Notes: a model not told the origin generated them from the letters alone. DNA of 35,075 bases from JAGOUB01 sp964640945 (GCA_964640945.1 CAZXIV010000012.1:1-35075); one strand, 5' to 3'. Shown: positions 15,737 to 22,788, counted from the stretch's first letter. Numbers and translations: made by a program.

Positions 15737-16149
15737 AGGTAGAAGGTGGAGTTGAGCGTGCGGAGAATGAGGCCGGCCAGCACGATCATCACGAGGCCGG
15801 CGATCGCCCACTGCAGACGGTCGGTGCCGGCCGCTTTGCCTGCACCGCCGGACGACGTCATAATCTGAATGCCGGCAACGAGCACCTGCAAAACGGCAAT
15901 GCCTCCGGCGACACCAACCAGCAGCGGCCAGGCGCGGTTAAAATACTCGATGAACACGTCGATGCCGGGGCTGGCCTCCAGGGTCGTATCACCACCATCG
16001 AGCGGCTTCAGCAGTGTGAGCGGCCCGCTTTCCGGAATGAGACTGCCATCCTGATCCGTCTGAGCGATGGCCGCCCACGGGCTCAGCATGACCGCAGCCT
16101 GGAGAGCCAGAAGCACAGTCAGGAAGCCAATTGAGAGCCGTTTCGACAT
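15733..16149 (-). CDS. VirB2/TrbC-like small membrane protein (first of tricistron)
   Basis: 138 residues. Signal peptide at 1-29 (VLLALQAAVMLSPWAAIA), a ~35-residue extracellular section, then two transmembrane helices at about 72-95 and 112-132 separated by the loop TSSGGAGKAAGTDRLQW. The Gly-rich basic loop between two hydrophobic helices is the VirB2/TrbC pilin layout. The ATG lies 8 bases after TATACT, making this the first gene of a three-gene transcript (16149 to 14751) with 4-base and 1-base overlaps. Expected product: a membrane-inserted pilin-like subunit. No other secretion-channel genes are adjacent. Confidence 0.75.
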   Translation of the reverse strand: MSKRLSIGFLTVLLALQAAVMLSPWAAIAQTDQDGSLIPESGPLTLLKPLDGGDTTLEASPGIDVFIEYFNRAWPLLVGVAGGIAVLQVLVAGIQIMTSSGGAGKAAGTDRLQWAIAGLVMIVLAGLILRTLNSTFYL

Positions 16150-16157
16150 ATCAGATC

Positions 16158-16163
16158 AGTATA
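16158..16163 (-). promoter_or_regulatory. -10 box of the pilin-like operon
   Basis: Minus-strand TATACT (in GCTATACT), 8 bases before the ATG at 16149. Confidence 0.6.
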
Positions 16164-16285
16164 GCAGAAAATGGGTGTTGAAGCGAGGTTGCATCTGGGG
16201 CCGGGTTGCGTACCATAGGACGGCACCGGGACGGCGCTGATTGCCCTGAACGGACCGCTTTCCGACCTTTCTCTCATCTCTTGTT

Positions 16286-16362
16286 GCGGATGTAGCTCAA
16301 TTGGCTAGAGCGACGCCTTGCCATGGCGTAGGTTGCGAGTTCGAGTCTCGTCATCCGCTCCA
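16286..16362 (+). tRNA. tRNA-Gly (GCC)
   Basis: Acceptor stem GCGGATG / CATCCGC, D-arm GCTC...GAGC, anticodon stem ACGCC / GGCGT with loop TTGCCAT (anticodon GCC, glycine), T-arm GCGAG TTCGAGT CTCGT, discriminator T and an encoded CCA at 16360-16362. All arms pair, with one G-U in the T stem. Confidence 0.95.
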
Positions 16363-16445
16363 TTCGGCTTCGCCCCTCGAGGGCTACGCCGGGATGTCAC
16401 TTGCAACTCCACAGTTGGGCCGGGCAAAGCTAGCGTTCGGTTTCG

Positions 16446-16492
16446 GGTGTCTGACTTTTAGAAGAGTTTGGGAGTTTGAATTTCTGCATCCG
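16446..16492 (+). pseudogene. Degenerate tRNA-like 3' half
   Basis: Starting near 16466, a 27-base segment matches the T-arm and acceptor end of tRNA-Gly at about 20 of 27 positions (GGGAGTTTGAAT then GCATCCG). The preceding bases can form only a weak three-pair anticodon-like stem (TCT / AGA around GACTTTT). It lies about 100 bases after the intact tRNA-Gly. The T stem no longer pairs properly, so this is most likely a decayed tRNA copy. It is flanked at 16420-16429 and 16501-16510 by the direct repeat CCGGGCAAAG. Confidence 0.35.
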
Positions 16493-16561
16493 TGTTTTCT
16501 CCGGGCAAAGGGCAGATCTTTTTTGTCGATCGAGGGAATCCTGCGGCCATTTTGACGACTG

Positions 16562-16594
16562 TTAAAAAGGACATTCTTCGCGAAGAATGTCCTT
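16562..16594 (-). terminator. Terminator: perfect 28-base palindrome
   Basis: AAGGACATTCTTCG / CGAAGAATGTCCTT at 16567-16594 is a perfect 28-base palindrome. On the minus strand it is followed by TTTTT. It serves the membrane-protein gene that stops at 16605. Confidence 0.85.
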
Positions 16595-16604
16595 GATAGC
16601 GGGG

Positions 16605-16967
16605 TTAGCTCTTTTCCAGAGTACACACCTTTCTACATCGACAACGTTTCCGGCCATTGATGGCCAATCTGACAAAAATGCCTATAAAAATGATAAGCAT
16701 TGATGCGGGCAACGTGACAAGTGCCAACATAAATACCCACGTCCACCATGTCGTATCTTGGGCACCATTACTGTCCTCTAATACCTGCCAGCTGTAATCT
16801 GGCACCCACTCCCCGCACTCTACCCACTCATATGTGGCCACCAACAGTCGCCCACCACATCGTAAAGCCTTATACAGCAGTTTCAGGCCTTCCAAGGCCA
16901 AAGAGGCAAGTACTACAAGACTCAAAATACCAACCGACAGCACGAACCATTGTGTGAAATATGACAC
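16605..16967 (-). CDS. Two-helix membrane protein of unknown function
   Basis: 120 residues from the GTG at 16967, chosen because the SD AAAGGGAG lies 7 bases upstream. A TTG at 16994 would add nine residues that encode the SD itself. Transmembrane helices lie at about 6-28 (FVLSVGILSLVVLASLALEG) and 78-103 (WTWVFMLALVTLPASMLIIFIGIFV), joined by a section with two Cys and several Trp (VECGEWVPDYSW). The short C-terminal tail is basic and Cys-rich (KRCRCRKVC), probably cytoplasmic and possibly metal- or membrane-binding. No family recognised. It has its own terminator and is more AT-rich than its neighbours, which with the SD suggests a foreign or separately regulated gene. Confidence 0.6.
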   Translation of the reverse strand: MSYFTQWFVLSVGILSLVVLASLALEGLKLLYKALRCGGRLLVATYEWVECGEWVPDYSWQVLEDSNGAQDTTWWTWVFMLALVTLPASMLIIFIGIFVRLAINGRKRCRCRKVCTLEKS

Positions 16968-17003
16968 AGATTTTCTCCCTTTAGGCGATTTCAACGATCA
17001 ATC

Positions 17004-17047
17004 ACTGGAGAAGTTCCAGTAATCATACTATTACATATTATATGTAA
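17004..17047. promoter_or_regulatory. Two operator-like dyads in a divergent intergenic region
   Basis: ACTGGA-5-TCCAGT at 17004-17020, and TTACATA-TTA-TATGTAA (perfect 7-base arms) at 17031-17047. Both lie between the divergent membrane-protein and NUDIX genes in an AT-rich stretch. Confidence 0.4.
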
Positions 17048-17124
17048 AAATGCAATAGAGACACAAAACGAACAACGATGGAAGACGGAAAAACAATCTC
17101 CTTCAGCAGACTGCCTGCCCTCGG

Positions 17125-17130
17125 TACCAT
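17125..17130 (+). promoter_or_regulatory. -10 box of the NUDIX gene
   Basis: TACCAT ends 10 bases before the ATG at 17141. It supports this start over the ATG at 17078. Confidence 0.35.
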
Positions 17131-17140
17131 CATCTCCGCC

Positions 17141-17578
17141 ATGGCCAAACGCTATACCGTCGGCTTCGTCTTTAACCCCCCTCTCACGCGCGTGCTGCTC
17201 ATCCATAAACTCACGCCTGCCTGGCAGGCGGGCTTCATCAACGGCCTGGGCGGCAAATACGAAGGCGAAGAAACAGCCACTGAGTGCATCGCCCGCGAGG
17301 TGCAAGAAGAAGCCGGACTCAAGACTGCTCCAACCGACTGGCGGCACGTCGGCCAACTCCACGGCCACGACTGGTCCGTCGATGTACTCACGGTGGTCTA
17401 CACCGGCGCCGAAAGCGACGCCAAAAGCCTGGAGGAGCAGCAAGTGGAATGGTTCGACAGGGCCGCTCTCCCGCCACGGATCATCGCCAACCTCGCCTGG
17501 CTGGTGCCGATATGCCACGATGCCATCAGGGACAATCAGGTTGGGTTTGTCGACGTGCGGTACATCAACGACGTGTAA
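17141..17578 (+). CDS. NUDIX hydrolase (MutT-like)
   Basis: 145 residues from the ATG at 17141 (MAKRYTVGFVFNPP). Cleaves nucleoside diphosphate-X compounds using Mg2+. The NUDIX box is complete: GLGGKYEGEETATECIAREVQEEAG (about 33-57), matching GX5EX7REUXEEXGU with REVQEEAG. The fold before it (VLLIHK, GFINGLGGKYE) resembles the MutT/MTH1 group that removes oxidised or damaged nucleotides, but the substrate is not certain. An ATG at 17078 would add 21 residues. The later start is preferred because the family N terminus begins there and a -10 box lies 10 bases upstream. It converges with the gene at 17711. Confidence 0.9.
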   Translation: MAKRYTVGFVFNPPLTRVLLIHKLTPAWQAGFINGLGGKYEGEETATECIAREVQEEAGLKTAPTDWRHVGQLHGHDWSVDVLTVVYTGAESDAKSLEEQQVEWFDRAALPPRIIANLAWLVPICHDAIRDNQVGFVDVRYINDV

Positions 17579-17661
17579 ACCAGCGCGCTCAACAATAGCA
17601 TCCGTGAGTGCGGCTGAACGTGATTCAAAGCGTCGGCCTGGGCACGACTCGGCCTGGCAAT

Positions 17662-17692
17662 AAAAAACCCCTCTAACCGAAGCTAGGGGGTA
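17662..17692 (-). terminator. Intrinsic terminator
   Basis: On the minus strand: CCCC-CTA-GC, TTCG tetraloop, then the complement with one bulged A, followed by TTTTTT. It serves the gene at 17711-18292 and lies between convergent genes. Confidence 0.8.
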
Positions 17693-17710
17693 CAATGATC
17701 ATCCGCACGT

Positions 17711-18292
17711 CTACCAATTTTTGTGATACTGAACGTAGATACTCCAGACGTGCTCATCACGCGTTAGAGAACGATTCCGCGCGAGTTGCAGGAGCATATC
17801 TTCTGATTGGCAGAGCTGAGCCACAGGCACAAGTGCATCAAGACGCTGTAACGTCCCTTGACTCCAACACGCGCTGCCTGCATTCAGGCCCATGTTCAGA
17901 CCGCCCGTATCAAGTATGTCCATGAGACGAAGCCACCAACCTCGCCAGGGGGTGTTCGAGTAAGCCATCTCCTGCAAGACATGGATACCCTGGGTTGCAA
18001 GGATCTGCTTGGAATAAGCCAGAATATCTTGAATGCCGCGGTCGACAATCCTCTGGCAGAGATAATATGTCGCCGGGCCATCTCCGAAATCACGCTTGAT
18101 GTACCAGGCGTGGCTCCAGAGCTTGTCCCATTCGTCAGGAAGGAGAGTGCACTCTGAACGAATACGCTTCCAACCCTCTTCTCGCATCCAGCGCAGGACA
18201 TCTTGAGCGAAGGACAGATGCTCCAGGGAGAGTTCGGTCGTCATTATACCGCCACCCAACACATCACACTTTTCCCGAAAATTCGTCGACAT
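17711..18292 (-). CDS. Hypothetical protein
   Basis: 193 residues. The SD AGAGGA lies 7 bases before the ATG at 18292, so this start is preferred over the internal ATG at 18244. The protein is soluble and helical, with no signal peptide or membrane segment. It has many Trp (RWMREEGWKR, DEWDKLWSHAWYIKRDFG, WRGWWLRL) and four Cys. No domain recognised. Its own strong promoter (TTGACA) and terminator make it a single-gene unit. Codon use looks less GC-rich than the housekeeping neighbours, so it may have been acquired, though this is only a visual impression. Confidence 0.65.
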   Translation of the reverse strand: MSTNFREKCDVLGGGIMTTELSLEHLSFAQDVLRWMREEGWKRIRSECTLLPDEWDKLWSHAWYIKRDFGDGPATYYLCQRIVDRGIQDILAYSKQILATQGIHVLQEMAYSNTPWRGWWLRLMDILDTGGLNMGLNAGSACWSQGTLQRLDALVPVAQLCQSEDMLLQLARNRSLTRDEHVWSIYVQYHKNW

Positions 18293-18334
18293 GAAACGTT
18301 CCTCTTTGTTGTAAATAGATCAGGCGATTGTAGA

Positions 18335-18362
18335 AAATTACACTCTATTCAAATCTTGTCAA
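18335..18362 (-). promoter_or_regulatory. Consensus-like promoter of the gene at 18292
   Basis: Minus-strand -35 TTGACA (18362-18357), 16-base spacer, -10 TAATTT (18340-18335), giving a leader of about 35 bases with an SD. Confidence 0.65.
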
Positions 18363-18437
18363 ATTCACCTTTCAGGTATCCACCAACTCATAGCGCACCG
18401 CCTACTCACCTCAGCGGTGTCACACCCTCGGCCGTCC

Positions 18438-18530
18438 TCAGAAGACGGCCTTCAGTACCAGGTAAATGGCGGCCCAACCGCCGCCGAAGAGAACGGCAAT
18501 GATCAGGGCTTTAAAAAGCGTGCTTCCCAT
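18438..18530 (-). CDS. 30-residue single-pass membrane peptide
   Basis: A tiny open frame from the ATG at 18530 to the TGA at 18438. It begins MGSTLFKALIIAVLFGGGWA and ends YLVLKAVF: one hydrophobic helix with Lys near both ends. The stop codon lies in the loop of a perfect 7-pair hairpin (GGCCGTC / GACGGCC). The leader is pyrimidine-rich (TTTCCCCCCTCTCCC), as for other envelope genes here, and TATCAT lies 17 bases upstream at 18548-18553. It is divergent from the gene at 18610. With only 30 codons the call rests on composition and context. Function unknown. Confidence 0.5.
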   Translation of the reverse strand: MGSTLFKALIIAVLFGGGWAAIYLVLKAVF

Positions 18531-18594
18531 GGGAGAGGGGGGAAAGAATGATACAGATGAAGACGGGCGGCGACGCGATTCTTACCAGCCGCGC

Positions 18595-18600
18595 TATACT
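18595..18600 (+). promoter_or_regulatory. -10 box of the gene at 18610
   Basis: TATACT (in GCTATACT) ends 9 bases before the GTG at 18610. Confidence 0.6.
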
Positions 18601-18609
18601 GGCAGCGCT

Positions 18610-19122
18610 GTGCCCGCCCCCCGTCTCATCAGAGTCTCGGACCGAATGCAGTCCGACTACTCCTACGCCCTCACCCAACCGGAAGGGCAGAACTTCGATC
18701 CCCTCTTCCAGCCCGAATTGAACCCCAAGGAAATGCTCACCCTCGGCGTCTTTGGTGGCTGCTACCTCACCGACTGCCGCGCTGAATTCCCGGCTAATTG
18801 GTTCACCGAAGCCAAACTCTCACCAGGTAAACCCCAAAAGATCCTGAACCACTTCGGCGTGATGGCCGGCCAGCCGCTCTCCGTCTGGCGCAAAAAGGGT
18901 TGGATCCACCCGGCCGACCCGCGCGGCTGGTTCCAGTGGTATTGCCGGTATTGGCGCGGACGACGCCTGCCCCAGGAGGACGACCGGCAAATCAAGCGCT
19001 GGCGCGCTATCCGCCGGCACCTCGCTCAGATCGTCCGGAATTGCCCAGCTGGCGACCTTTCTTGCCGCCCACGGCAGCGCCAAGCAGTCCTGCAGTGGGC
19101 CTACGACAGCCGGAAAATATAA
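18610..19122 (+). CDS. Conserved hypothetical protein (SDRMQSDY... type)
   Basis: 170 residues from a GTG at 18610. The open frame starts at 18466 but the earlier part is not protein-like and contains the promoter. The sequence is rich in Trp, Arg and aromatic residues: RVSDRMQSDYSYALTQP, LGVFGGCYLTDCRAEFPANWF, PLSVWRKKGWIHPADPRG, WFQWYCRYWRGRRLP, then a basic C terminus with two Cys (NCPAGDLSCRPRQRQ). I recall this as a widespread uncharacterised family found in bacteria and also in some eukaryotes. I cannot confirm that without a search. No signal peptide or membrane helix. Function unknown. Confidence 0.8.
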   Translation: MPAPRLIRVSDRMQSDYSYALTQPEGQNFDPLFQPELNPKEMLTLGVFGGCYLTDCRAEFPANWFTEAKLSPGKPQKILNHFGVMAGQPLSVWRKKGWIHPADPRGWFQWYCRYWRGRRLPQEDDRQIKRWRAIRRHLAQIVRNCPAGDLSCRPRQRQAVLQWAYDSRKI

Positions 19123-19323
19123 ACCCGGCCCCACCGAGGCAGGACGAGGTGTGCGAAGGAGCGCGCGGACTGGCATCAAGCCCGGGCATTGTTGGCAACC
19201 ACTGTCGTTCGGATCGAAATAATCGCCGGGCAGTTTGTGGCCGGATGCCGTTTGCGCCAACGGGTCTGCGAGCCCTATCGACTTTTTCCCGCCTGTGTTT
19301 GACGACACTCAGAACGCTGCCCT
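19123..19323. other. Intergenic region without a recognised gene
   Basis: About 200 bases between convergent genes. I find no convincing small open frame, tRNA or strong terminator. It is GC-rich with short imperfect dyads around GCCCGGGC and GCCGGGC (about 19180-19255). Confidence 0.4.
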
Positions 19324-20472
19324 TCAGAACCCAACCACCGTGCTGGCAAAGTCGACCACATACATCCCTTCGTTGATGCCGACGCCGGCCTCATCGAACA
19401 CCTTTGAGAGAATAATGGGCCGGTGCACGTCACTCGCCAGAAACAACTCCAGCGCCTCCGCAGGCATGCGGGCCTTCGTGAGGACTTCGCCGTAGTGATA
19501 TTCGATACTGGTGCAGTTGCAGCTTTCGAGCGTCACTGCCTCGTAGCCGGCTGCCTTGATACGATCGGGAGGCAATGAGCCGTCGGCGCCTTGGTGACCC
19601 TGGGCACCGCGGACGTTCAAGTTTTTCGCAAAGAGCGCTGCCGCATTCGTAAGAGCAACATTCGCCTGAACCGCCGGCAGACCGTACTGCCAACGTGTCG
19701 CATTGATCAACGCAAGCAGCTCACCGTGCCGATCTTCCAACGAGGGGGCGGCAGCGTGCAAGCCAGTCTGCATCTCAAGCTTTTCAAATGAGAGCGAGGG
19801 CAGGTTGCTCACTGGTGTAGCCACACGGTAGACCATCTCGGCAACGATCGCGCGGCTTACCGAAGCCGTGAACGACACTACATCATTGGGGATGGCGTTC
19901 TTCTCGGACAGGGCTTGGACGGAAGGTTTGTACCAGGGGGCCTTCGGATCGCTCGCAGGAAGAGGTAAGCCGTAGGCACGACTAAGCATCACCGCCGCCT
20001 CCGCAAACGACACCGGCTGGTCGGGACGGAAAGTCTGATCGTCGAAACCTTTCACAATCCCCCGCTCAAGAGCAGCGCAAACATCGCCTTCATACCAGGC
20101 ATCGGGCACCACATCACGCAAGAAGCGCGCCTTCGTACCGTACGCCTCGCGGAACTGTTGCAGGCAGGCGCCGGCTCGGCTCTTCAAGCCCGAGACGTTG
20201 ATGAGCAGACGCACAAACTCCGCCCGATTGATCTCGTCCTCTGGCCCAAACGACCCATCGCTGCGGCCACGGATAATGCCCTGGTCTTCCAACCACGAAA
20301 TCGCCTCCTCGTGCGGGTGCGACGGCGGCACATCGGTAAAGAGCGACCCCCGCAGGAACAGGCTTTCAGCACCGCTGGACACGACCAGGAGTGAGGCAAG
20401 CACATGGACGCCGATGGACACCAACCAAGGGTGGCCAAAGCGGCGCTTAATCGGGGCGAAGGTGAAGTGCAT
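19324..20472 (-). CDS. Secreted SLH-domain protein with C-terminal CAP (SCP/YkwD-like) domain
   Basis: 382 residues from the ATG at 20472 (MHFTFAPIKRRF); an upstream start at 20493 is less likely. An N-terminal hydrophobic signal or anchor is at about 15-35. S-layer homology modules follow: FTDVPPSHPHEEAISWLEDQG + GRSDGSFGPEDEINRAEF, then AWYEGDVCAALERGI + GFDDQTFRPDQPVSFAEA, then a weaker third (APWYKPSVQALSEKNAI). The last ~130 residues are a CAP domain: LLALINATRWQYGLPAVQANVAL, a His after GAQG, GSLPPDRIKAAGYEAVT, and VHRPIILSKVFDEAGVGI. CAP proteins are extracellular and of varied function. The SLH modules would fix it to the cell wall. TATAAT lies 9 bases before the ATG. Confidence 0.9.
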   Translation of the reverse strand: MHFTFAPIKRRFGHPWLVSIGVHVLASLLVVSSGAESLFLRGSLFTDVPPSHPHEEAISWLEDQGIIRGRSDGSFGPEDEINRAEFVRLLINVSGLKSRAGACLQQFREAYGTKARFLRDVVPDAWYEGDVCAALERGIVKGFDDQTFRPDQPVSFAEAAVMLSRAYGLPLPASDPKAPWYKPSVQALSEKNAIPNDVVSFTASVSRAIVAEMVYRVATPVSNLPSLSFEKLEMQTGLHAAAPSLEDRHGELLALINATRWQYGLPAVQANVALTNAAALFAKNLNVRGAQGHQGADGSLPPDRIKAAGYEAVTLESCNCTSIEYHYGEVLTKARMPAEALELFLASDVHRPIILSKVFDEAGVGINEGMYVVDFASTVVGF

Positions 20473-20481
20473 GTTTTTATT

Positions 20482-20487
20482 ATTATA
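20482..20487 (-). promoter_or_regulatory. -10 box of the SLH-CAP gene
   Basis: Minus-strand consensus TATAAT, 9 bases before the ATG at 20472, inside an AT-rich stretch. Confidence 0.6.
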
Positions 20488-20537
20488 ACACAAAATTACT
20501 ATTTTATAAAGTGCCGCATATTTCCTCTTTCCTTAGC

Positions 20538-21266
20538 TTAGATTGCCACTTGGAAGGCCGTCTTGAAGGCGTAACCGATCAGGTACGCGACCAAGGCGCC
20601 GAGGGCACCCACAAAGACGATCTCGAGCGGTCCGCGGTAGAGCTTCTCGCGCGTCACGTAGCTGCGCGCGCCGCCGAGGAGGGCAAGCGCCAAGAAGGTA
20701 CCGGCAATCGCCACGCCGAAACGCTGCTCGTCTCTTACACCAAAGAAGTACGGGAGTAATGGAATGGCACCAAAGAAAACGAATGAGCAAAACGTCATCA
20801 CACCGTCGGTGACGGGATTGGAGGCCTCGTCTGAGCTGTGGCCGTGCTTCGCCAGCATCACCGTATCGAGCCAGGTTTTGTTGCGGGACGTCACCACCGT
20901 CACCGCCTTCTGTAGGTCGGCGCCACGGAAGCCTTGGGCCTGAAAATGTGCCTTTACAACCGCGGTTTGCGCCGCCGTATCAGTCGTGAGACGGGTCTGT
21001 TCTTCGGCACGCGTCCGCCGCTTCTGGGCGATGTCCGACTTCTCCGAAAGATAGGCGCCGGTCGCCATCGAGAGGCCATCGGCGAAGAGATTGGCCAAGC
21101 CAAGAATGACGATGATCGAGTGGGGCAGATTGGCGCCCACCGTGCCCGCCACGACCGCGAATGTCGTCACAATGCCGTCGTTGCCACCGTAGACGATCTC
21201 ACGAATGTAGCGCCCCAGGTCGGGACTGCGTGTGTGCCAACCGGGAAGCAGCGTGAAAAAACTCAC
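20538..21266 (-). CDS. VIT1/CCC1-family transporter
   Basis: 242 residues, GTG start. Family members move Fe2+ or Mn2+ across membranes. The family signature is clear: YIREIVYGGNDGIVTTFAVVAGTVGA (first helix, with the NDG...TTF motif), then GLANLFADGLSMATGAYLSEKSD (second helix and the start of the cytoplasmic section). A helical cytoplasmic metal-binding segment (about 72-150) follows with acidic and His residues (KHGHSSDEAS). Three more helices follow from about 155 to the C terminus (FCSFVFFGAIPLLPYFF, FGVAIAGTFLALALLGGA, IVFVGALGALVAYLIGYA). TAGACT lies 6 bases before the GTG. It is about 40 bases after the glycoside hydrolase-like gene on the same strand but has its own -10. Confidence 0.92.
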   Translation of the reverse strand: MSFFTLLPGWHTRSPDLGRYIREIVYGGNDGIVTTFAVVAGTVGANLPHSIIVILGLANLFADGLSMATGAYLSEKSDIAQKRRTRAEEQTRLTTDTAAQTAVVKAHFQAQGFRGADLQKAVTVVTSRNKTWLDTVMLAKHGHSSDEASNPVTDGVMTFCSFVFFGAIPLLPYFFGVRDEQRFGVAIAGTFLALALLGGARSYVTREKLYRGPLEIVFVGALGALVAYLIGYAFKTAFQVAI

Positions 21267-21272
21267 GCTCGC

Positions 21273-21278
21273 AGTCTA
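21273..21278 (-). promoter_or_regulatory. -10 box of the VIT1-like gene
   Basis: Minus-strand TAGACT, 6 bases before the GTG at 21266. Same hexamer and spacing as metG. Confidence 0.55.
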
Positions 21279-21307
21279 CGCGTCTGTCTGACCGGCCGCT
21301 ACAGTCT

Positions 21308-22747
21308 TCACTTTCGTCTGGCCGAGCTCGCACTCTTGGCGGAAGACGATGCAGCGGGGGCGGCGGCACGAAGCAGGCCATCGGCCGCCGTGATCACCGT
21401 GGTATCAAACGGGAAGCCCTTGGGCACACAATCAACCGGGGCGTCCCAGGTGTCGATGGCCGCGAATGTCGGCTCGTAGTTATTACTGGCATTCCAAACG
21501 GTAAAGCCGCACGCGCCGGAGTCGAAGACGGCGTCGATCTGGTCTTGCATGTCCTGGCGCGTGACGAAGTAGCCCTGGATCCAGGGGCGCAGCTTCCAGG
21601 CTTCACTGCCAAGGTCTTCGCGGTAACCCGTCATCGTGCGGTACACCAAGTAGTACATGCGGCTCCGAGGGTGCACGCCGGGGATGTAGTACGCATCCTG
21701 CGAAAACGAATCGGGATAGGCCATCGGCGAGATGATGTCTACCAGCGGCGCGAAGCGGACGACGTCCTGGCCGAGGTGCTCGACGTTGATATCGTAGTCC
21801 CAACCGATGATGGCGTAGGTGCTGATGCCAAGCTTCGTTTTGCCGCCGTTCTCATTCACCACCTGGCGAGCTGCCTTCAGGAAGGCCTCCACCTTCTCGA
21901 TCTTCTCGTCTTTGGTCATGCCCACTTGAGCGAGCGAGTATTCCGTGGGGAAGCGGATGTAGTCGAAGTTCACCTCATCGATGCCGGATTCCACTAAGTC
22001 CTTGAGTACCTCCATGCTGTAATCGATCGTCGTCTGATTGCCGCCGTCAATCCAGGTGGTGCCCATACTCACGCCGGTCTTCGGATTGCGGATCTGCGTC
22101 TCGGGCGCGGCGACGGCCAGGCCCGGATCCTTGAGGGCAATGAAACGAGCCATGGTGTAGATCCCCCGCTCCTTCAGGGCCGCGAGCACCTTGGGGAGAT
22201 CGTAGGCGACGTCGATGCGCTGAAGCGTCTCGGCCAGCGGCGAGGTGGTGGCGAAGTACACGTGGGGACCCTTCACGTCGAAGATGATGCCCGGTGTCTG
22301 CTCGCTCGCGGCGATGTGGTCAGCGATCTTGGTAAAGAACTCCTCCCGACCCACCGACGTCTGAGTGAGAAAGGGGCCCACCGCCCGGAGTCCCCGCAGG
22401 TTCTCGGTCGCGGCCGTCGCGGCGGCCGCATCGAAGGCGTGGCGCAGCTGGATCTTTTGGTCGTCCGTCAGAGCGACGCGACGTTCCTGGCGCAAGCGAG
22501 CGCGCAGGGCGGCGCGGCTGGAGCTGGAATCCCCACTGGAGAGAGAAGGGGTCGGGGCATTGTTTACGCTAGCAGGAGCGGCGCCGTGCCGTGGGGATAG
22601 GCGCGCCGCCGGTGTCGTCACCGTCCGGGCAAGAGCGGCCGTGGTCGCAACCACGACAAACACACCTGCCAGCAGCGGAAGCCCGGTTGTAAGGAGGCGA
22701 TGAGCGAAAGAGGAACAACGGCCGGCAAAAATTCGAGGTAGCGTCAC
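21308..22747 (-). CDS. Putative glycoside hydrolase (DUF4015-like TIM barrel), exported
   Basis: 479 residues from a GTG at 22747, chosen because TACCAT lies 8 bases upstream. The frame is open to 22795. An N-terminal signal or anchor helix (LLTTGLPLLAGVFVVVATTAALA) is followed by a Ser/Ala-rich linker to about 95. The catalytic-type domain (about 145-460) shows TPGIIFDVKGPHVYFAT, ALKERGIYTMARFIALKDP, GIDEVNFDYIRFPTE, TKLGISTYAIIGWDYD, VDIISPMAYPDSF, IQGYFV and GFTVWNASNNYEPTF. These are hallmarks of the DUF4015 putative glycoside hydrolases. The substrate is unknown; cell-envelope or extracellular polysaccharide is likely. The neighbourhood is rich in SLH and cell-wall proteins. Confidence 0.9.
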   Translation of the reverse strand: MTLPRIFAGRCSSFAHRLLTTGLPLLAGVFVVVATTAALARTVTTPAARLSPRHGAAPASVNNAPTPSLSSGDSSSSRAALRARLRQERRVALTDDQKIQLRHAFDAAAATAATENLRGLRAVGPFLTQTSVGREEFFTKIADHIAASEQTPGIIFDVKGPHVYFATTSPLAETLQRIDVAYDLPKVLAALKERGIYTMARFIALKDPGLAVAAPETQIRNPKTGVSMGTTWIDGGNQTTIDYSMEVLKDLVESGIDEVNFDYIRFPTEYSLAQVGMTKDEKIEKVEAFLKAARQVVNENGGKTKLGISTYAIIGWDYDINVEHLGQDVVRFAPLVDIISPMAYPDSFSQDAYYIPGVHPRSRMYYLVYRTMTGYREDLGSEAWKLRPWIQGYFVTRQDMQDQIDAVFDSGACGFTVWNASNNYEPTFAAIDTWDAPVDCVPKGFPFDTTVITAADGLLRAAAPAASSSAKSASSARRK

Positions 22748-22755
22748 GGCCACGA

Positions 22756-22761
22756 ATGGTA
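22756..22761 (-). promoter_or_regulatory. -10 box of the glycoside hydrolase-like gene
   Basis: Minus-strand TACCAT, 8 bases before the GTG at 22747. Confidence 0.45.
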
Positions 22762-22763
22762 CG

Positions 22764-22788
22764 CGATCTCGTCGGCAAGGCGAGATCG
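22764..22788. repeat. Inverted repeat CGATCTCG / CGAGATCG
   Basis: Perfect 8-base arms (22764-22771 and 22781-22788) with a 9-base spacer. It lies just upstream of the -10 box at 22756-22761, where a -35 region or operator would sit. Confidence 0.5.

Noticed and set aside
16567..16594. Perfect 28-base palindrome as a protein-binding site
   Set aside because: The T run on the minus strand, placed just after a stop codon, explains it better as a terminator.
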